The translations under genes were made by a program, and so were the position numbers. 64,000 nucleotides of DNA, taken from Azolla caroliniana. Its lineage: Eukaryota > Polypodiophyta. Positions 48,201 through 59,939 of this stretch are shown here, piece after piece (the first letter of the stretch is position 1; each line of letters opens with the position of its first letter). The DNA lies in the NCBI GenBank assembly GCA_043228905.1, contig JBHGNT010000007.1, forward strand, positions 310,001-374,000, read 5' to 3'. The notes beneath the pieces are model-generated. The model was not told the DNA's origin and did no database searches. It worked only from the letters and a program-made list of their open reading frames with translations.

Positions 48201-49030
48201 CTATACCTACATTTTCTCAATAGGTCCATCTCTCTTGCTCTCTATTCGTGTTGTCCATCTTCAAATCCTCTATATTTAAGCCCATATCTCCTCTATAGAT
48301 GTGTATCTACCATATTATTTAAAGTTGAAATAAGGTTTCACCAACTATGTGGGAGAAATAGAGTCAAAGAAATATTACATCTACATACATATGTACTATA
48401 ATACTATGATATCCAAGAGGGATAACGTGGTCGATTTCAAGAGGGATTTGGACCATTATATCATATCATACATTTTGTAACTAAAAGAGTTTGGGATTCT
48501 TTTCAGAGGTACTTCATAGATGTAGATCAACCATATTGAAGTACATGACACTACAATTCATCAACACGGCAAATTGATTTTAGATTGCGTCCCTTACTTA
48601 CCACAAGGCCCACAAACTCACTTACGCACAAATAGAGTACACGGGACCACTACGGAAAGAAAGAGACTACTTTAGAAAGAGTTAAAGTACTTAGGTGCAT
48701 TAGATGCCCAAGATTTAAACAAGAGAAGAATGAAGGGTTCACTTCATAAAACATATAAGCGCAATAGTGGGAATGATGAGAGGCTTGAGTAGGGACTCCT
48801 CAAACACAAACATGGGCATCTCTCATGGGGTTTTGAATGGATCAATATGACCAAATTTGCTCTTTCTCTTTTTAGTTTTGATTTTGCTAAATTTCATTTC
48901 TCAAAGAAGCAAAAAACTTGTAAGATGCACATTGCTTTCATCTCATATGCCAATGTCAACTTCTACGTTTTGTCTTTCTTTGTAGTGGCAATCCTATTCT
49001 CCTTCTAGTTCTCTATGTTACTTTTCTTAT
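42270..49030. other. Long gene-free region
   Basis: No conserved coding block, RNA gene or element ends recognised on either strand. Contains a poly-G run (about 43,869-43,886) and (CT)n tracts near 45,520, 46,855 and 47,810. Base composition is uniformly AT-rich, consistent with decayed repeats. Confidence 0.5.
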
Positions 49031-49031
49031 T

Positions 49032-49196
49032 GTAATTAGCTTACTCTATTGGCATGTTGTTAAACTACTAATCTTAGGCATTGGGTTAAAGCTTTAACTG
49101 TCACACCTCTATATTGCAAGAAAAATATTTTTCCTAATTTACTAGATGCCATTGTGGAATTTAAGGGTTGAATAATCTGCTAGTTGTCGTTGAGGA
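49032..49196 (-). mobile_element. Diverged SINE copy, minus orientation
   Basis: GTAATTAGCTTACTCTATTGGCATG (head 2), then CTAGATGCCATTGTGGAAT and AAGGGTTGAA (head 1 side), in the same order as the copy at 49,994-50,202 but much more diverged. Confidence 0.6.
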
Positions 49197-49289
49197 ATGT
49201 AGTTGCCTTCTAGTGTCCAACAACCTTATTAGCTATTAGCAATGGTTTGGGAGTCTCAAATTCAAAAAGTTAAAAAAATTTGAAACTTA

Positions 49290-49680
49290 AAACGAGGTGA
49301 ACTAAACCACAAAACCATTTTACCAGAAATGGTTCAAACCGAACTATTATATCAATTTCCAAGCTGAACCAAATGGTTCTAGAGATTTACAAATTGTTAA
49401 GCCACGGTTTCTTGGTTGGTTTTAGTTTCTATGTAGACCAAATTATTTGTCACTAAGTGCTTGTACGATAAATTTTTCAAAGATGCATTTTTATTATTGA
49501 AATGCACTTAATTCTAATACTTGAACCATTTAAACTATTACTCCTGATAAAGGCTCAAACCGAAACGAACCGTTGAACCCCCAAACTGAACCGAATTGTT
49601 TATATCGTTAAGCTAGTAAAGCATGATTTATGGGTTTGGTTTTGTTCAAAGCCGAATTGTTGCCAATTGCTAAACTTTAC
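49290..49680. repeat. Degenerate AACCGAACC-type tract
   Basis: Many dispersed words of the form AAACCGAACC, TGAACCGAA and their inverse (GGTTTGGTT). Similar to 13,430-13,650. Probably a decayed low-complexity repeat. Confidence 0.45.
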
Positions 49681-49759
49681 CAACTAAGGTACATGCACCT
49701 AATCTCTCAATTGCTAAACTTTACCAACTAAGCTACATGCACCTAATCTCTCCCTCTCT

Positions 49760-49977
49760 GGTAATTAGCTTACCTTATTGGTAAGTTGTTACACTACATG
49801 CCACTATGTCTTAGGTTCGAAACCCAATTTTACTCACATCTTTATCATATATTTCATACGTATCTCTTAATTTGGTAGATGCCACACTGGAATGTCTCTC
49901 TCTGTCTCGAACCCAATTTTACTCACCTCTCTATCATATACTTATCTCTTAATTCACTAGATGCCATTGTGGAATGT
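49760..49977 (-). mobile_element. Two truncated SINE copies
   Basis: 49,760-49,894 carries head 2 and the linker but lacks the head 1 boxes. 49,906-49,977 carries only the linker part. Each ends at GGAATG followed by a (CT)n run, then the next copy begins. Confidence 0.7.
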
Positions 49978-49993
49978 CTCTCTCTCTCTCTCT

Positions 49994-50198
49994 GGTAATT
50001 AGCTTACCCTATTGGTAAGGTATGTTACACTAAATGTCACTATTTCTTGGGTTTGAAACCTAATTTTACTCACCTCTCTATTATATACTTCATATTTATC
50101 TCTTAAAATTCACTAGATGCCACTGTGGAATGTAAGGGTTGAACCCATGACCTCCTGGTCTCCATTGGGCAACCTTACCAACTGAGCTACATCCATTT

Positions 50199-50202
<4 letters not shown>
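49994..50202 (-). mobile_element. Full-length SINE copy with two convergent tRNA-like heads
   Basis: Inverted relative of 19,222-19,423. Head 2 (GGTAATTAGCTTACCCTATTGG, then GGGTTTGAAACC) reads + here. Head 1 reads minus: GCCCAAATGGATGTAGCTCA, then GGTTGGTAAGG and GGGTTCAACCC. A (CT)n run of about 30 bases follows immediately. Confidence 0.82.
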
Positions 50203-50234
<32 letters not shown>

Positions 50235-50429
50235 ATTGCTTATCAGTATAAAGCTATCTTATCATTGGTTCTAACTCTAGAATCTCTTTCTCTTCTGATG
50301 GTTGCACATCAAGAGTTAGGCCTACTATATGTATATCACACCATTATTCAATAGGAAGAGTTGGTTGTGGGCATATCCAGTCAAGTGGGGGGTCGGCAAT
50401 CGATATGTACTCTATTACATTGCCCATGT

Positions 50430-50572
50430 TTACTTTCGTTGGAATATACACACTAAGAATCAATCACTAAATGGGATGATATGAAAGCAGTACCCCATTT
50501 TTGTTGTAAACCAATTGTCTCATGGGCCAATTTTGGTCTTAGAAGATGTTAATATTTCTTTCTTTCTTTCTT
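50430..50572 (+). mobile_element. Truncated LINE 3' tail
   Basis: GTAAACCAATTGTCTCATGG through TTAATATTTCTTTCTTTC is almost identical to 56,093-56,153, the 3' end of the long LINE downstream. It is followed by a TACATACAT-type microsatellite, as is the downstream copy. Therefore a 5'-truncated member of the same family lies directly upstream of the long copy. Confidence 0.75.
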
Positions 50573-50634
50573 TTCTAATGGAGTACAGAAAGAATCAATC
50601 AATAGGGAAGAAGAAGAGGAAGGACCCTTCATAC

Positions 50635-50750
50635 GACATACATACTACTCTACCTATACATACATACATACTACTCTACCTATATATACATACATACATA
50701 CTACTCTACATATACATACATGCATACGTACATACATACATACTACTCTA
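50635..50750. repeat. TACATACAT / ACTACTCTACC microsatellite
   Basis: Irregular array of ATACATACATAC units separated by TACTCTACC. Gives spurious long open frames on the minus strand. Confidence 0.9.
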
Positions 50751-51059
50751 CCATTGATGTCGTTGCTGTCAATTGCTGATGTTGTTGTCGTTGTCGACTG
50801 TAATCGTTGCCACCATCGCCTACGCCTCTGACGTCGTTGGTTGAGTAAACAAGAGAGCGCATCTTCTTGTAAGTGGCACGCAAGGTCTTTTTTCTGGCGG
50901 CTTGATTGCGAGCTCAAGAAGTGAATGACATGGATGAGACATCTACTGATGCTCGGCTAAGTTGTCTGTCCTTTTCTTTTTCTTCTATCTTTTGAATTAC
51001 AACATGACTTCTAAACGAACTAAAGACCATAAGGAAATACACAAAGAAACTATAAGGAA

Positions 51060-51790
51060 GAATTCTTAGATGTCTTTAATCGTTTAGTTAAAATAGAAAA
51101 ATGGGCAAAAGAGATCGAATCTCAAAAGCAAAAAGATAAGGAAGAAAAAGAGATGCTTATAGTTGAAATAGCGAAACTCAAAATATAAAACATGAACCTT
51201 CAGAAACAAGTTAATGACCTCAAGACCTCTACGGAAGATGGTGAAATATCCTCCCTAGAGGATATTAAGGACAAGATTAAAAAGGTTAATAAGCAAGAGG
51301 TAAGAAGCGACATGGAATTAGTGAAAACCGGTTGGGTCGATGTAGTAAAACGTAACATTAAAAAGGAACCAAAGGAATAAAATATTGTAAACACTACCCT
51401 TGAGGAAGAGAAAATGCGTCAAGCTCAACGCCTAAATGTACGTGTCACTGGGCTCAAGGAAGGGGCATCTACCGACGAATATGCACAAACACTTAGGAAA
51501 ATGTTAGGGTACACAGAGGTCCTACCAATCACCAAAACTTGAAGGGTCAGACGTGACACTACTAGGAAGAGAGCTTTACTCCTTTAGTTTAAAGACTTGG
51601 AATCTAGAATTTGAGAAGAGACCAATTCTTCAAGGATTAGGCGGGGACCCTATCTACCTAGATGAAGACCTCACCAAGATGCAAATTGAGAACTTGTATG
51701 CCGCGAGTCATACAAGCTCGTAAAGAAGGGCATCACGCCTTTTACTGAGATGAACGAATGCTAATAAATGATCGTGCCACCAATTGACGA
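51060..51790 (+). pseudogene. LINE ORF1, broken
   Basis: A charged coiled-coil-like stretch (LQKQVNDLKTSTEDGEISSL) and then QRLNVRVTGLKEG, resembling the RNA-binding domain of L1-type ORF1 proteins. Interrupted by stops and frameshifts. Followed directly by the endonuclease of ORF2. Confidence 0.6.
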
Positions 51791-54700
51791 CGTGTGGCTG
51801 ATGTGACATACAGTAAAACTAGGATGACTTTATGGAATTGTAACGGTGCACTTTGGACACACCCTGGCCATCTAGAGGAGATTTTAAAGGTATCTGATAT
51901 ACTTTTCTTAGTAGAAACACATCAAAGCCCAAATAGAGGACTGCCACGAGTTGAAGGTTTTCATTGGGAATCTGTCTTTAGAAAAACCTCACATCGACAC
52001 ACTACTAGAGGGTTTAGAGTGGTTGCAATACTATTTTGGAGAGAGATACATAAAGAGGATAGAAATACTAAAAACAGACCTAGAAGCCCGTTTTATCCCC
52101 GTTTTATGTGGGTGAAAGTCCTCACTAGCAAGGATCATGCAATATTTATCGTCGTTTGTTACTTCCCCCCGAAAGGATGCCAGTATAATATGGCTGGAGA
52201 GGCGAGTATAGTTGATGAAGGAGCACCACATGGGCCTTCTCCATACAAACCTTTATCGGATGACATAATCCAATATTCTTCTCAATGGGAAGTCTTCCTC
52301 GTACGAGATTTCAATGCGGGAACCCAATCCCGACAATGCACAATATTTCAAATGGATAAAAACCTAGAAATGGTAAATGTCGACCCTTTAGTCATATGCA
52401 TCACACATAGATCAAAAGATCAAGGTGCGGACGCCACAAACTTTGGCCATCATTTGCGTGAACTTGGAAATCGACACTAGATGATCATATATAATGGTTT
52501 AGCCAAGTGGCTGGGCTCGGAAGAGCTCACATGTTTCCCACATGGAGGAGGGGAAAGCACAATTGACTACCTAATAGAACACCTTGAAGCTACCCACATG
52601 ATTAACTCCTTCCGGGTGGCCCCATGCCCTATTGGTGCAAACCATAGCTTTTAGAGCTTAGCTACTAATGTAAGCATATGATAACGATAAAAGATAGATA
52701 AATAAGAAAGGAGAGTGAGAAAGAAGGATGTCGATCCACCCAACCACCCCCGAGCGAAGGGATCGAGATGGACTTGAGCCTCGATCGGCGTCCCATACCA
52801 CTGCCGTGGCGTCGAGTCGTACCTGGTGTTGGTGTGCTCGCTACAAGAGTTGACCCACCATAATGTCAGAGTCTCGACGCAGTCGATAATGTGTCAAATG
52901 AGGGTAGCTAGGCCTCATATTTATAACTAGACCTAAGGCCCCCAAGCAAGTTCACACTTGGCCTAATGGGGTGTCTCAATCATGAGGATTAAAAGTAATC
53001 CTCCCCTTCTTTACACTCTCGTTTAACCCTCACACTTTATCCAGATGTATAGAATACTACGGTAAATTCTCACGGGATATTATATGGTCATGCCCGTAAC
53101 AATAGCTTCCTATACTTTGAGCTAAAATGTGACACCACCAACTCTAGTCAATCAAACCATCACACCACAATACATTTCACACATGAGCTCTCTGACATCT
53201 ACTCCCGACATGTTCAAGCCCATCTCTCCTCTCTTGATTCTTCCAGGTGCCTTTAGAGAACCTCACTATAGAAGTCACATGCATCCTTCACTCAACAACA
53301 ATTAGTAGCTTCCCATACATGAAATACTCCAATCACTGTAGAATAGGGTCTATGCCACAAAATAGGTGGTATGATGAGGATTGTAGAGACTTGTATAGAC
53401 AACTTAAAGTGTTGCGACTTAGTGGTACTATATCCTCAATACATGCTCGCAAAGAGATGCGCAAGATGACACGTCATAAAATATGAGCTTGGGAAGCATC
53501 TCAATATTGGGAGCTCTACCACATGCTCATGAGTAGGGACTGCACCCTTGCATGGAAGAGACTACGGGAAGCGAGACCACAAACACCCATCGAGGATCCC
53601 AACACTTGGCACACATATACAAAGAGACTCTACCACATCCCGAACCAACCACCCATTCCAATGCCTTCCACACCTCAACCTACCATGGGGAATCTTTTTA
53701 CGACCTCTAGGGTCATGAAGGTCATAAAAAAATTACAACATAGGAAATCCATGGACCACACATGATTGCGAGCCGAACACATCATATATGCTCGAGAGTG
53801 CCTAACCCATTTTCTCACTCTAATCTTCAACCGCGCCCTCACCGAGGGTTTTCCACCACAATGGACCATGAACACAGTGGCCCCTATACATAAAGGAGGG
53901 GACCCAATGGACCCAAATACATAAAGGACCATTATGATAGGTCATACGCTCGCTAAACTATATGGTGCAGTAATGGAAGCAAAGCTCAATGATTATATGG
54001 AAAGCTTAAGTCTTCGAGCACTTGAGCAGGATGGTTTTAGACAAGCCTTCTCCACTATTGAGCATATCTTCACACTTAGATGCTTTATTGACCAGACGAA
54101 GGCTTGCTTGAAGAAACTATATTGTTGCTTTGTGGACTTCCACAAAGCCTTTGACACAGTTCCTAGGGAGCGGTTGTTTGATAGGCTTAAAAGCTTGGAG
54201 ATACCAAATGACATTATCGAGGCCATATATGCTCTATATGAGCAAGTCTCTAAGTGTGTAAGATGCCCATGTGGCCTATTCGATTGCTTCACCAGCACCA
54301 TTGGTGTAAAACAGGGTGGCCCCTATCACTGACTCTTTTTGGGATCTACATTGATAAGATCACTGATTTTATTGCTCGTAAGGGAGGTAGCGGAGTAGCC
54401 ATTGGGGGTACGCAAGTTAGTCTCTTACTCTACGTAGACGAGATTGTCTTGCTCTCAGAGTCTGAACACGACCTACAGAAACATCTTAATGACCTAGATA
54501 ACTTTTGCACACAACGAGGATTGGTAATGAATCTAGCGAAAACGAAAGTCCTTATCTTTCATACATCGTCTCGAATGAGTAGTAAATGTCACCTAATCCT
54601 CTCTCATAACCCAGTTGAGGTAGTTGGATCACATATATATTTGGGAGTCACTTTCAGTGCTCGTTTAGGTAAATTCTCGATGACCCAGGCAACCAAAGAT

Positions 54701-55975
54701 AGGGTAACGAGAGGGTATGCATCCCTCTCACTCTTAGAGAGACAATGCCACCATGCATACTTTCAAGAGCCACAGACTAAGGGATGACTCTTCGACTCAT
54801 TAGTGACCCCTTCCCTCATGTATGCATCAGTAGTATGGGCTCCACGTCTACCATCTTTCATGTGGACACAATTAGAGAGACCGAGAGACCTTTGGTGACG
54901 ATGTTATCACGTCAACTCCGAAGCAAATAGACAGTACCACATGGCATTATTAGAGCAGAGTTCAGTTTGCCCCCATATTAGTAGAAGCACTTTTCCAAGT
55001 GGTAGTTTTTATTCATCTGATACATAGCCAACCACAAGATAGGATATCCCGTCGAGCTTTTGAGGCATCTCAATCCCTATATGCGTTTGGAGACACTAGT
55101 TCTTGGTATAACACCGTAGTGAGTTGGTTACTTGCAAATGGTATAGACATTAATAACTTACCTCCCCTTAAGTACAACCATGGGACTGACCAAACTCTAA
55201 TATCTCATGAAGACCGTAATAAAGTGATACGCCAAGAAATATGGCAAATTTACACTTGTTATAAATGGATCACCCCTCGAGAGCCACTCCCATCTAAAAT
55301 GTTGTACTATATAAGGAACACTTCTTGCACATCTCTAAGTTAGGTTTTATTACACGACCAAAATATCTAGATACATTCTTATCAAATGCACTAAGGCTGG
55401 CCATTAGACAACTTAGGATATCATCTCACCAACTTGAGATTGTGAATGGTCGTGCTAATAGAGTTCTTAGAGAGGATGAGTATCACTTTACATGCAAGTA
55501 TCCAACTTATACCGAGATAAGGGCGAAATACCAAGACATACTAGGACCCTCTCCCACCCTCTCCAGACTATTAGATACCCCAGATATAAAGAGACTAGGT
55601 AGGTATATCTTAGAGCTAAAACAACATAGGGAGAATAAACTACAAAGTGTTAACCATAACCCTTTTAGTATGCACCAACATGTAACTAATGTAATTTTTC
55701 AGGAACAAGGGGAGACGATGAATGTGGACACACCAACACCACTCGGCCTCTCTCTTGATGAAGCATAAATGCAAAGAACAACCAAACGCCCGTGGATGTT
55801 GGGTCTCAAAGTTCCTCGATGTGGAGTAGAAACGATTAAGAAGATAAGGGAACGTGAGCTGCGCGCCGCCAAGAAGATATGGTTGGGATACCTTTTTACA
55901 TTGGAACCACGGGCCACATCCACATCGAAACCCTTTGACGTCCCATTTCTTTTCGAGAGACATGGATGGAAATGA
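51791..55975 (+). pseudogene. LINE ORF2 (endonuclease and reverse transcriptase), broken
   Basis: Endonuclease start: MTLWNCNGALWTHPGHLEEI, then LVETHQ and RDFNAGT (the family GDFN motif with Gly replaced by Arg), ending ESTIDYLIEH. The reverse transcriptase follows from about 53,930: CCFVDFHKAFDTVPRERLF (motif A), STIGVKQGGP (motif B), then LLYVDEIVLLSE, where the catalytic pair is Asp-Glu rather than Asp-Asp. The C-terminal block EYHFTCKYPTYTEIRAKYQ carries His and Cys ligands. A solo LTR interrupts the gene at 52,649-53,101 and several stops are present, so it is inactive. Clade not assigned with certainty. Confidence 0.85.
52649..53101 (-). mobile_element. Solo LTR inserted in the LINE
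   Basis: 453 bp flanked by ATAGC at 52,644-52,648 and 53,102-53,106. In minus orientation it starts TGTTACGGGCATGACC; the other end has AA where CA is expected, a single-base change. A TATAAATA box lies on the minus strand near 52,917-52,926. Removing it together with one ATAGC restores the LINE frame across the site (ANHS then FLYFELKCDT), which proves the boundaries. Confidence 0.88.
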
Positions 55976-56092
55976 AAGTCGGCCTAGTATAAAGCCATTT
56001 CCTTACATGACATGTTTTTTTACTAGAACTCTTTAGCTATTTTTTATTTTTACTTTCGATGAATGGGTAAATATACATACACCATGTTCGAT

Positions 56093-56153
56093 GTAAACCA
56101 ATTGTCTCATGGGCCAATTTTGGTCTTAGAAGACGTTAATATATCTTTCTTTC
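56093..56153 (+). mobile_element. 3' end of the long LINE
   Basis: Shared with the truncated copy at about 50,505-50,570. Followed by the ATACATAC microsatellite that probably grew from the LINE tail. Confidence 0.65.
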
Positions 56154-56155
56154 TA

Positions 56156-56186
56156 CCGATACATGCATATACATACGTACATACTG

Positions 56187-56217
<31 letters not shown>

Positions 56218-56377
56218 CTGATACATACATACATACATACATACTGATACATACATACATACATACATACTGATACATACATACATACATACATACATAC
56301 TGATACATACATACATACATACATACATACATACATACATACTGATACATACATATACATACATACTGATACATACA

Positions 56378-56409
<32 letters not shown>

Positions 56410-56482
56410 CATACATACTGATACATACATACATACATACATACATATACATACATACATATTCATACATACATACATACAT
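56156..56482. repeat. (ATAC)n / CTGATACATAC array
   Basis: About 325 bp of ATACATAC units punctuated by ACTGATAC at irregular spacing. Explains overlapping open frames on the minus strand rich in Tyr, Val, Cys and Met. Confidence 0.95.
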
Positions 56483-56554
56483 ACTGAGATGAGAGGAATT
56501 GCTAGCTGTTCTGTCTACTTTCTTTGCGTGCACCGCTCAGAGAGGAGCTCCTCA

Positions 56555-56583
56555 TCCATCCATCCATCCATCCATCACACACT

Positions 56584-56615
<32 letters not shown>

Positions 56616-56735
56616 ACAGAGAGAAGAGACAGACACAGAAAGCAGACAGAGACAGAGAGAAGAAATTCCATTAGAGGAGAGACAGACAGGCACACAGACA
56701 GACAGACAGACAGAGGGTTTCTCTTGTTGATTTTC
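56555..56735. repeat. Microsatellites (CATC)n, (AC)n, (CAGA)n
   Basis: Short arrays of CATCCATC, ACACAC and CAGACAGA in the region before the DUF1005 leader. Confidence 0.9.
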
Positions 56736-56813
56736 CTGTCGTTTTAGGAATTTCTCATGTTGATTTTCCTGTCGTTTTAGGAATTTCTCTTGTCGATTTT
56801 CCTGTCGTTTTAG
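56715..56813 (+). repeat. Three 33-bp tandem repeats in DUF1005 upstream/leader region
   Basis: Units at 56,715, 56,748 and 56,781, consensus GAATTTCTCTTGT(T/C)GATTTT then CCTGTCGTTTTAG. Followed by several TTAGGGTTT words (inverse telo-boxes) typical of plant 5' leaders. Confidence 0.92.
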
Positions 56814-57481
56814 GAATTTCTTTAAGCTCCCTCAATTCTGCTGATTTCTCCGCCTCTTCCTTTTAGGGTTTCTCTAATTGCTCTGTAATTTCTGGTTTTC
56901 TTAGGGTTTTTTTTTTTTCTCAGGTTCCTCTGTTATGTCGCTTCCTTTTCCTTTGTAGAGCATCCCTTGTTGAGTTTTTCGGCCTCTATTTTTTAGGGTT
57001 TTCTGATGAGCTTTTGCTTGCTACAGCCCAGCATTGCTTGAAGGATTTGCTCCTATTGCCTTTTATTTTATCCCTTTTTTTAGCTTCTCTCTCTCTCTCT
57101 CAATCTGCAGATTTGTGTGTATAATGTTCGTTTCTTAGGTTTCTTTGCGTTTCATCCCCGTTTCAGGGGTTCTCAGGATTTTCTATGGAATTCAAGCCTT
57201 TCAAGGTTTGCTTCCCTGTGATACGATCCTTTATTAGGGTCTTCTCTGTTGCTTGTTAGGGTTGCGAATTCAAACTCTATCAGGGTTTTTCTGTGAGTTC
57301 ATGCCTTTTTATGTTCTCTCTAATTTCATGCCTTTTTGGGAGTTTGCTCTGTGATCTCATGCCTTCTTAGGTTCTCCTCTGTGACCCGCTCTGCCTTTTG
57401 GAGTTCTCTCTCTGTGTTTCTTTGTGATTGATACCTTTTAAGCTTTCTCTGTTATGCACAGTTAGGGTTTCTGAGGGTGCC

Positions 57482-59917
57482 ATGGAACCTCGCCCCTTTG
57501 TTCGAGTCTCAGTCAGAGCGCTGGCACTTCGTCTCTCTCAACCTCCCAAGTCTGACACAGGATCCTTCCATAGCTCATCATCATCATCAACCTCAACATT
57601 ATCATCAACATTAACAGCAGCATCAGCATCATCTTCATTATCATCTCCTTCATCTCCTTCATCTTATTTCTGCAAAGTCAAACTATCCAATTTTGAGTCA
57701 CAAACAGTAGCTAACGTACCTCTCATTTCTTCTTCTTCTTCTGAGAATCACAGTATTACCCAAGCTAGTTTCTATCTAGATGAGCCTACGTTGACGAAGC
57801 TTTTCTCTAAAACCTCATCCAATTTATTCTCTAAATCACCTCATCTTACAATCACGGTTTATGGTACCACTCCTTCTTCTTCTTCGTCTTCTTCATCTTC
57901 TTCTATTGTTTCACCTTGCTATGGAAACTCTGTTAAGTTCAAATACTCAGAGAAAGTCATAGGAAGCTTTCTTCTTCCTGTCACGTTAGAGCAACTATCA
58001 AACCCTAAGGAAGGAAATTTTCTTCATAATGGATGGGTAAAGCTTCATGGAAATAAGAATAGATTTTCATCTTTGTTATCACCATCACCATCTTTGTCAT
58101 CGGAGATCCATTTCAGTGTGAAAGTAGAACTTGATCCGAGATATATTTTTCAGTTTGATGGGCAGCCAGAGCTTAACCCGCAGATTGTTCAGATTCAAGG
58201 GAAGGTTAGACAACCCATATTCAGTTGCAAGTTCACCTGTGATCGAAGCTTCCGATCGAGGTGAGAAAAGACAATCGTTTTTTTCTTATTCTCTACATCA
58301 GAGTTTTAGTTCATGTCTTAAATTAGTTGGTTGTCATCACTTTTTTGCGATCAATTACCCTAGACATGGTTATCTATATTTCATTTTGATGTAAGATTAA
58401 TACAGGTAGTTAGGTTTGAAGGGAGGTTCATATCCATGGGCATGGCATAATGATTCAATCATAATTGGTTCTGATTAATTATTCCACTTCTTATGAGATT
58501 AACAATAGAGTAGGGTGGTTCTAGGGCAGCTTCAATGGATTAAATTAATGTGTAAGTAATACAATTCTAGTTGGTTTTGATGGACAACGTTTCATGTGAT
58601 TGAACCAGTAATGTGGCTGTTAAGCTCCCGGAAATTATCAGGCATATAAGTAGTAGGTTGTAATTTCTTCTTGATAGAGTAATTATGTGTTTGATTACTT
58701 CTAGGAAAGGTTCAATCCCGTTCCATGACTTGATTGATCAATTTTGATGGCAAACTTCTACTTATCTATGGCCATACATTTGTCAAGATTAATGCAGTTT
58801 TTATTTATATCTAAGGAAGTTTCAAGCCCTGGCTAAGGCCATTGTACGATTGATCAACTTTTGCTATTTTGAGCCTTTCATTATGAATATTGTACTGTAG
58901 GGGGGATTATACTGTAGAGTAGGGGGGCTTCACTCCATCCATGTCTACTACCTGTCAGATATTATTTAAAAACTAAATATTTCATCGTGGAGATTTAATG
59001 TCAAGGGTTACTTAACATTTAATAACATGGTTAGCTCTAAGTGCGATAGCTGGATTCCATAGATATGAAACAATTAATTCAAATTTCAATCGAATTAACT
59101 AGTGCAGCAATTTCTTAGTATGAGAATCGTACACATAAGCATTACTAATTAGCTTTTTGAAGAGTTGCAATCCCAATCACTGATGCATCATTTACTTAAA
59201 AAGAATTTGTAATCCCTTCATATCCACAGATCTTCTCAACTGGATGGAAGCTATGGTTGGGAATCAAGCAAGGACAAGAAAGAGAGGAAGGGATGGCTAG
59301 TATTGATATACGACCTCTCGGGCTCACCAGTGGCGGCGGCATCAATGGTAACTCCGTTTGTTCCCTCAACTGGAACCAACTCGGTTAGCCGGTCGAACCC
59401 TGGGGCCTGGTTGATCATGAAGGCAGGGCCCCGAGGCGGAGATAGTTGGATGCCGTGGGGAAGACTGGAGGCGTGGAGAGAAAGAGGAGGGCTAGGATCC
59501 AAGTTCCAACTATTGGCCACAGAAGGAGGGGGCTTCAATAACTGGGGGATGCTCGTGTCGGAGAGCGTGATTCACACTCACAAAGGAGGGGAGTTCCTCA
59601 TAGATACTTTCAAGCTCAAGCCCGAGACCCCATGCTCGGCCTCGCCTGTTGATAGCCCCCAGAGTAGTGGGGACTTCCATTTTAGCTTCGGGAATACTCT
59701 GGCGATCGACGGGGGGGGATTTGTGATGAGTGCGAACGTGGAAGGGGAGGGGAGGAAGAGCCGGCCCCCTCATGTGGAGCTCGCCATGCGGCATGTCAAT
59801 GATACCGAGGATGCGGCTGTATTCATGGCGCTTGCTGCGGCTGTGGATCTCAGTGTCGATGCATGCCTTCCCTTTAGCAAGAAGCTCGGGAAGAACTTTG
59901 CTGTCGATTCTGAATGA
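57482..59917 (+). CDS. DUF1005 family protein
   Basis: Two exons, 57482-58260 and 59230-59917, joined in phase 2 to give 488 residues. The start MEPRPFVRVSVRALAL matches the family N-terminus, which has a C2-like feel, and the C-terminal half is characteristic: YDLSGSPVAAASMVTPFVPS, SRSNPGAWLI and WGRLEAWRERGG. The N-terminal half holds long serine runs encoded by TCA/TCT repeats (about residues 35-75 and 140-155). Function in plants is poorly defined; the family is plant-specific and cytosolic or membrane-associated roles are not settled. Exon 2 is much richer in G+C than exon 1 and the surroundings. The first in-frame ATG is 57482; the frame extends upstream without an ATG. Confidence 0.93.
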
Positions 59918-59939
59918 ACACACGACACCAAGAAGTTAA

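Noticed and set aside
50654-50917. Minus-strand open frame with Arg/Thr-rich start
   Set aside because: Half of it is microsatellite translation and the rest has no recognised similarity.
56156-56482. Regular repeats resembling a CRISPR-like array
   Set aside because: Units are microsatellite with irregular spacing and no unique spacers, in a plant nuclear genome.
56107-56533. Overlapping long minus-strand open frames rich in Tyr, Val, Cys and Met
   Set aside because: Pure translation of the ATACATAC microsatellite; no start context or family similarity.
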